From: JANNWF01 sp052390415
GTDB taxonomy: Bacteria; Pseudomonadota; Gammaproteobacteria; Xanthomonadales; Xanthomonadaceae
Direction of reading: 5' to 3'
NCBI GenBank assembly: GCA_052390415.1
Contig: JBQTGY010000023.1
Location: forward strand, 1-27,579
DNA length: 27,579 nt
The position numbers were made by a program, and so were the translations under genes. Below, one piece after another: positions 24,201 to 27,579 of this stretch (position 1 is its first letter; every line of letters starts with the position of its first letter). The notes below the pieces were generated by a model that saw only the letters and a list, made by a program, of their open reading frames with translations, made no database searches and had not been told where the DNA came from.

Positions 24201-25136
24201 TCTGGAGTGGATTTGGCGGCGTGGTCGGATTGTCTGCGGGTGTTGGCCGATGCGACGCGAGTGCGTTTGCTTGCCCTGCTCGACCGTGAGGAACTGACGG
24301 TCGCGGAGCTGTCGTCGATCACCCAACTGGCGCAGCCGCGCGTTTCCACGCACTTGGCGCGCTTGCGCGAAGCCGAACTGGTGCGCGACCGCCGCTCCGG
24401 GGTGTCGGCGTATTACCGCTTCGAGCCCGACCAGCTCAACGAAAACCAACGCGCCGTCTGGCGATCACTCGCCGACGGTGCCGACGATCCGCTGCTGCGA
24501 CAAGACGCCGAGCGCCTGCCCATCGTGCTGGCCGCGCGTGCGTCCGATCAAAACTGGGCGGACTCTGTCGCTGGCGACATGGAGCGCCACTATTCACCCG
24601 GCCGCACCTGGGAAGCGATGGCCCGCGCTGCGTTGCAATTGTTCGAGCCCGGTGAAGTGTTGGACATTGCCTCCGGCGACGGCGTGATGGCCGAACTGCT
24701 GGCGCCGCGCGCGCGTCGTTATCTGTGCATCGATGCCAGTGAGCGGGTCGCCAATGCGGCGCGTGAGCGCCTGCGTGGACTTCCACAAGTGGAAGTGGCG
24801 GTGCAGGACATGCATGCACTGGATCAACCCGACGCGAGTTTTGATCTGGTGTTGATGATGCACGCGCTCACCTATTCAACCCAGCCGGCGACGGCTTTGC
24901 AGGAATCCACGCGGGTATTGCGAAGTGGTGGCCGGTTGCTGGCCACCAGCCTGAATCAACACGATCATCGAGCGGCGGTGGCGCCGTTTGGCCATGTCAA
25001 CCTCGGCTTTGATCCAAGGACTTTGCGCAAGCACGCTGTGAAGGCCGGACTTGAAGTTTTGAGCTGCGCCATCATCGCCCGCGAAAAACGCCCCCCGCAT
25101 TTTGAAGTGGTCGCCCTGCTGGCGCGCAAGCCCTGA
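24198..25136 (+). CDS. ArsR-family regulator fused to SAM methyltransferase
   Basis: This 312-residue protein has an ArsR-type winged helix (about 8-80: LADATRVRLLALLDREELTV, recognition helix QPRVSTHLARLREAELV). It is followed by a class I methyltransferase domain with motif I VLDIASGDG (154-162) and an acidic residue after the next strand (CIDAS). Metal-binding cysteines of metal sensors are absent, so the effector is more likely SAM or S-adenosylhomocysteine bound by the second domain. ArsR-type SahR regulators are known to control methionine-cycle genes, and metH follows with a one-base overlap. This protein probably regulates the operon. The GTG at 24207 has AAAGGA eight bases before it and may be the true start. 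The ATG at 24198 has that sequence too close. Confidence 0.9.
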   Translation: MSGVDLAAWSDCLRVLADATRVRLLALLDREELTVAELSSITQLAQPRVSTHLARLREAELVRDRRSGVSAYYRFEPDQLNENQRAVWRSLADGADDPLLRQDAERLPIVLAARASDQNWADSVAGDMERHYSPGRTWEAMARAALQLFEPGEVLDIASGDGVMAELLAPRARRYLCIDASERVANAARERLRGLPQVEVAVQDMHALDQPDASFDLVLMMHALTYSTQPATALQESTRVLRSGGRLLATSLNQHDHRAAVAPFGHVNLGFDPRTLRKHAVKAGLEVLSCAIIAREKRPPHFEVVALLARKP

Positions 25137-26251
25137 TGACAACGAGAAAGATCATGCAAACCCTACCCTGGCTGTTCCCCGATCGTGTGGCCGCCCTCGA
25201 AGCCGCCGCGACTGCGCGCATTCTGATTCTGGATGGCGCGATGGGCACCATGATTCAAGGCCACCATCTGACCGAAGCCGACTACCGCGGTACGCGCTTC
25301 GCGCAGGGCTTCGATGGTCTGGTCGCGAACGCCGAACACGTACACGGCGAGCATTGCTCACATGGCCACGATCTCAAGGGCAACAACGATCTGCTGACAC
25401 TGACTCAGCCGGCGATCATCCAGGGCATTCATTCGCAATATCTGGAAGCCGGTGCCGACCTGATCGAGACCAATACCTTCAACAGCACGGCGGTTTCGCA
25501 GGCCGACTATGCATTGCCGCACCTGGTTACCGAATTGAACAGAGAGGCCGCGCGGCTGGTACGCAGCGTCTGCGATGAGTGGACTGCGCGTACGCCAGAC
25601 AAACCGCGCTTTGCGGTCGGCGTACTAGGCCCGACCAGTCGCACCGCTTCGATCAGCCCCGACGTCAACAATCCGGGGTTCCGCGCCACCAGTTTTGCCG
25701 AGTTGGGCGAAGATTATGAGCGCGCGGCCGCGGCACTGATCGACGGCGGTGCCGACATCCTGATGGTGGAAACCATCTTTGACACGCTCAACGCCAAGGC
25801 GGCTCTGTATGCCATCGAGCGCGTGTTTGATGCCCGCGGCGGGCGTATTCCGATCATGATTTCCGGCACCATCACGGATCGTTCGGGCCGTACCCTCTCG
25901 GGGCAAACCGCGGAGGCATTCTGGTATTCGTTGCGGCACGCGCAGCCGTTCGCGATTGGCCTCAACTGTGCGCTGGGCGCCAAGGACCTGCGCGCACACG
26001 TCGACATCCTCGCGCAGATCGCCGAGTGCCGGATCAGCGCGCATCCGAATGCCGGCTTGCCGAACGCATTTGGCGAATACGACGAATCGCCGGCCGACAT
26101 GGCCCGGCAACTGCGCGAGTTTGCCGCCAGCGGTTTGCTCAACATCGTGGGTGGTTGCTGCGGCACGTCGCCGGCTCACATTCGCGCGATTGCCGAAGCA
26201 GTCGCCGACATCGAACCGCGGATTCCGCTCGCATTGCAGGCAGCTGCATAA
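25136..26251 (+). CDS. metH: Methionine synthase, homocysteine-binding subunit (split MetH part 1)
   Basis: This 371-residue protein is the homocysteine S-methyltransferase barrel of cobalamin-dependent methionine synthase as a separate protein. ILDGAMGTMIQ (31-41) starts the domain. The zinc ligands that activate the homocysteine thiol are Cys278 (GLNCALG) and Cys341/Cys342 (GGCCGTSP). It must work with the partner encoded three bases downstream, which carries the folate and cobalamin domains. The first ATG (25136-25138) overlaps the regulator's stop. A second ATG at 25154, preceded by GAGAAAG, gives MQTLPWLFPDR and is closer to typical starts. MetH is also split this way in Xanthomonas relatives, so the division is lineage-typical, not a frameshift. 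Confidence 0.95.
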   Translation: MTTRKIMQTLPWLFPDRVAALEAAATARILILDGAMGTMIQGHHLTEADYRGTRFAQGFDGLVANAEHVHGEHCSHGHDLKGNNDLLTLTQPAIIQGIHSQYLEAGADLIETNTFNSTAVSQADYALPHLVTELNREAARLVRSVCDEWTARTPDKPRFAVGVLGPTSRTASISPDVNNPGFRATSFAELGEDYERAAAALIDGGADILMVETIFDTLNAKAALYAIERVFDARGGRIPIMISGTITDRSGRTLSGQTAEAFWYSLRHAQPFAIGLNCALGAKDLRAHVDILAQIAECRISAHPNAGLPNAFGEYDESPADMARQLREFAASGLLNIVGGCCGTSPAHIRAIAEAVADIEPRIPLALQAAA

Positions 26252-26254
26252 GGC

Positions 26255-27579
<1,325 letters not shown>

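Overview
The window is GC-rich (about 60-65%) and densely coding. It looks like a chromosomal segment from a Lysobacterales (Xanthomonadales) gammaproteobacterium. The clues are a methionine synthase split into two adjacent genes behind an ArsR-methyltransferase fusion, secreted proteins ending in a tail domain I associate with this order, a Uup-type ABC-F ATPase and a Kbp/YgaU-like BON-LysM protein. This placement rests on family knowledge and no database search was run.

Layout. 1-11.6 kb is mostly minus-strand. It holds SelO (divergent from a small zinc-ribbon protein), a Kbp-like protein, a CsgG-like periplasmic protein with a good intrinsic terminator, then an omega-amidase and a methionine/glutamine-type aminotransferase, a large secreted S8 peptidase, and a secreted cupredoxin. 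The peptidase and cupredoxin share a homologous C-terminal domain. The aminotransferase and omega-amidase form a known functional pair for closing methionine salvage.

11.8-18.2 kb is the accessory part. A 1635-residue Rhs/YD-repeat protein with a Sec signal peptide ends in a variable, lower-GC C-terminal toxin-like domain. It overlaps by four bases (ATGA) a small downstream gene that is the natural candidate immunity gene. Downstream of this pair is a mosaic with no intact gene. It contains two 187-bp direct repeats plus a partial third copy, a 339-bp second copy of the Rhs core (about 98% identical, 5 of 7 differences silent) and a fragment resembling an IS200/RAYT-like transposase. This is the most interesting part of the window and looks like a recombination scar or cassette site beside a polymorphic toxin.

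18.2-18.98 kb carries no convincing gene but several clear hairpins. From 19 kb come Uup (+), then minus-strand genes: an HPF/RaiA-like ribosome-associated protein overlapping a small unknown gene, and a CHAD-domain protein. The CHAD gene is divergent from a VAT-1-like quinone oxidoreductase. The right end is a plus-strand methionine operon: an ArsR-type regulator fused to a SAM methyltransferase, with a near-perfect 26-bp palindrome at its start, then metH part 1 (homocysteine domain) and metH part 2 (pterin and cobalamin domains), which runs off the window edge.
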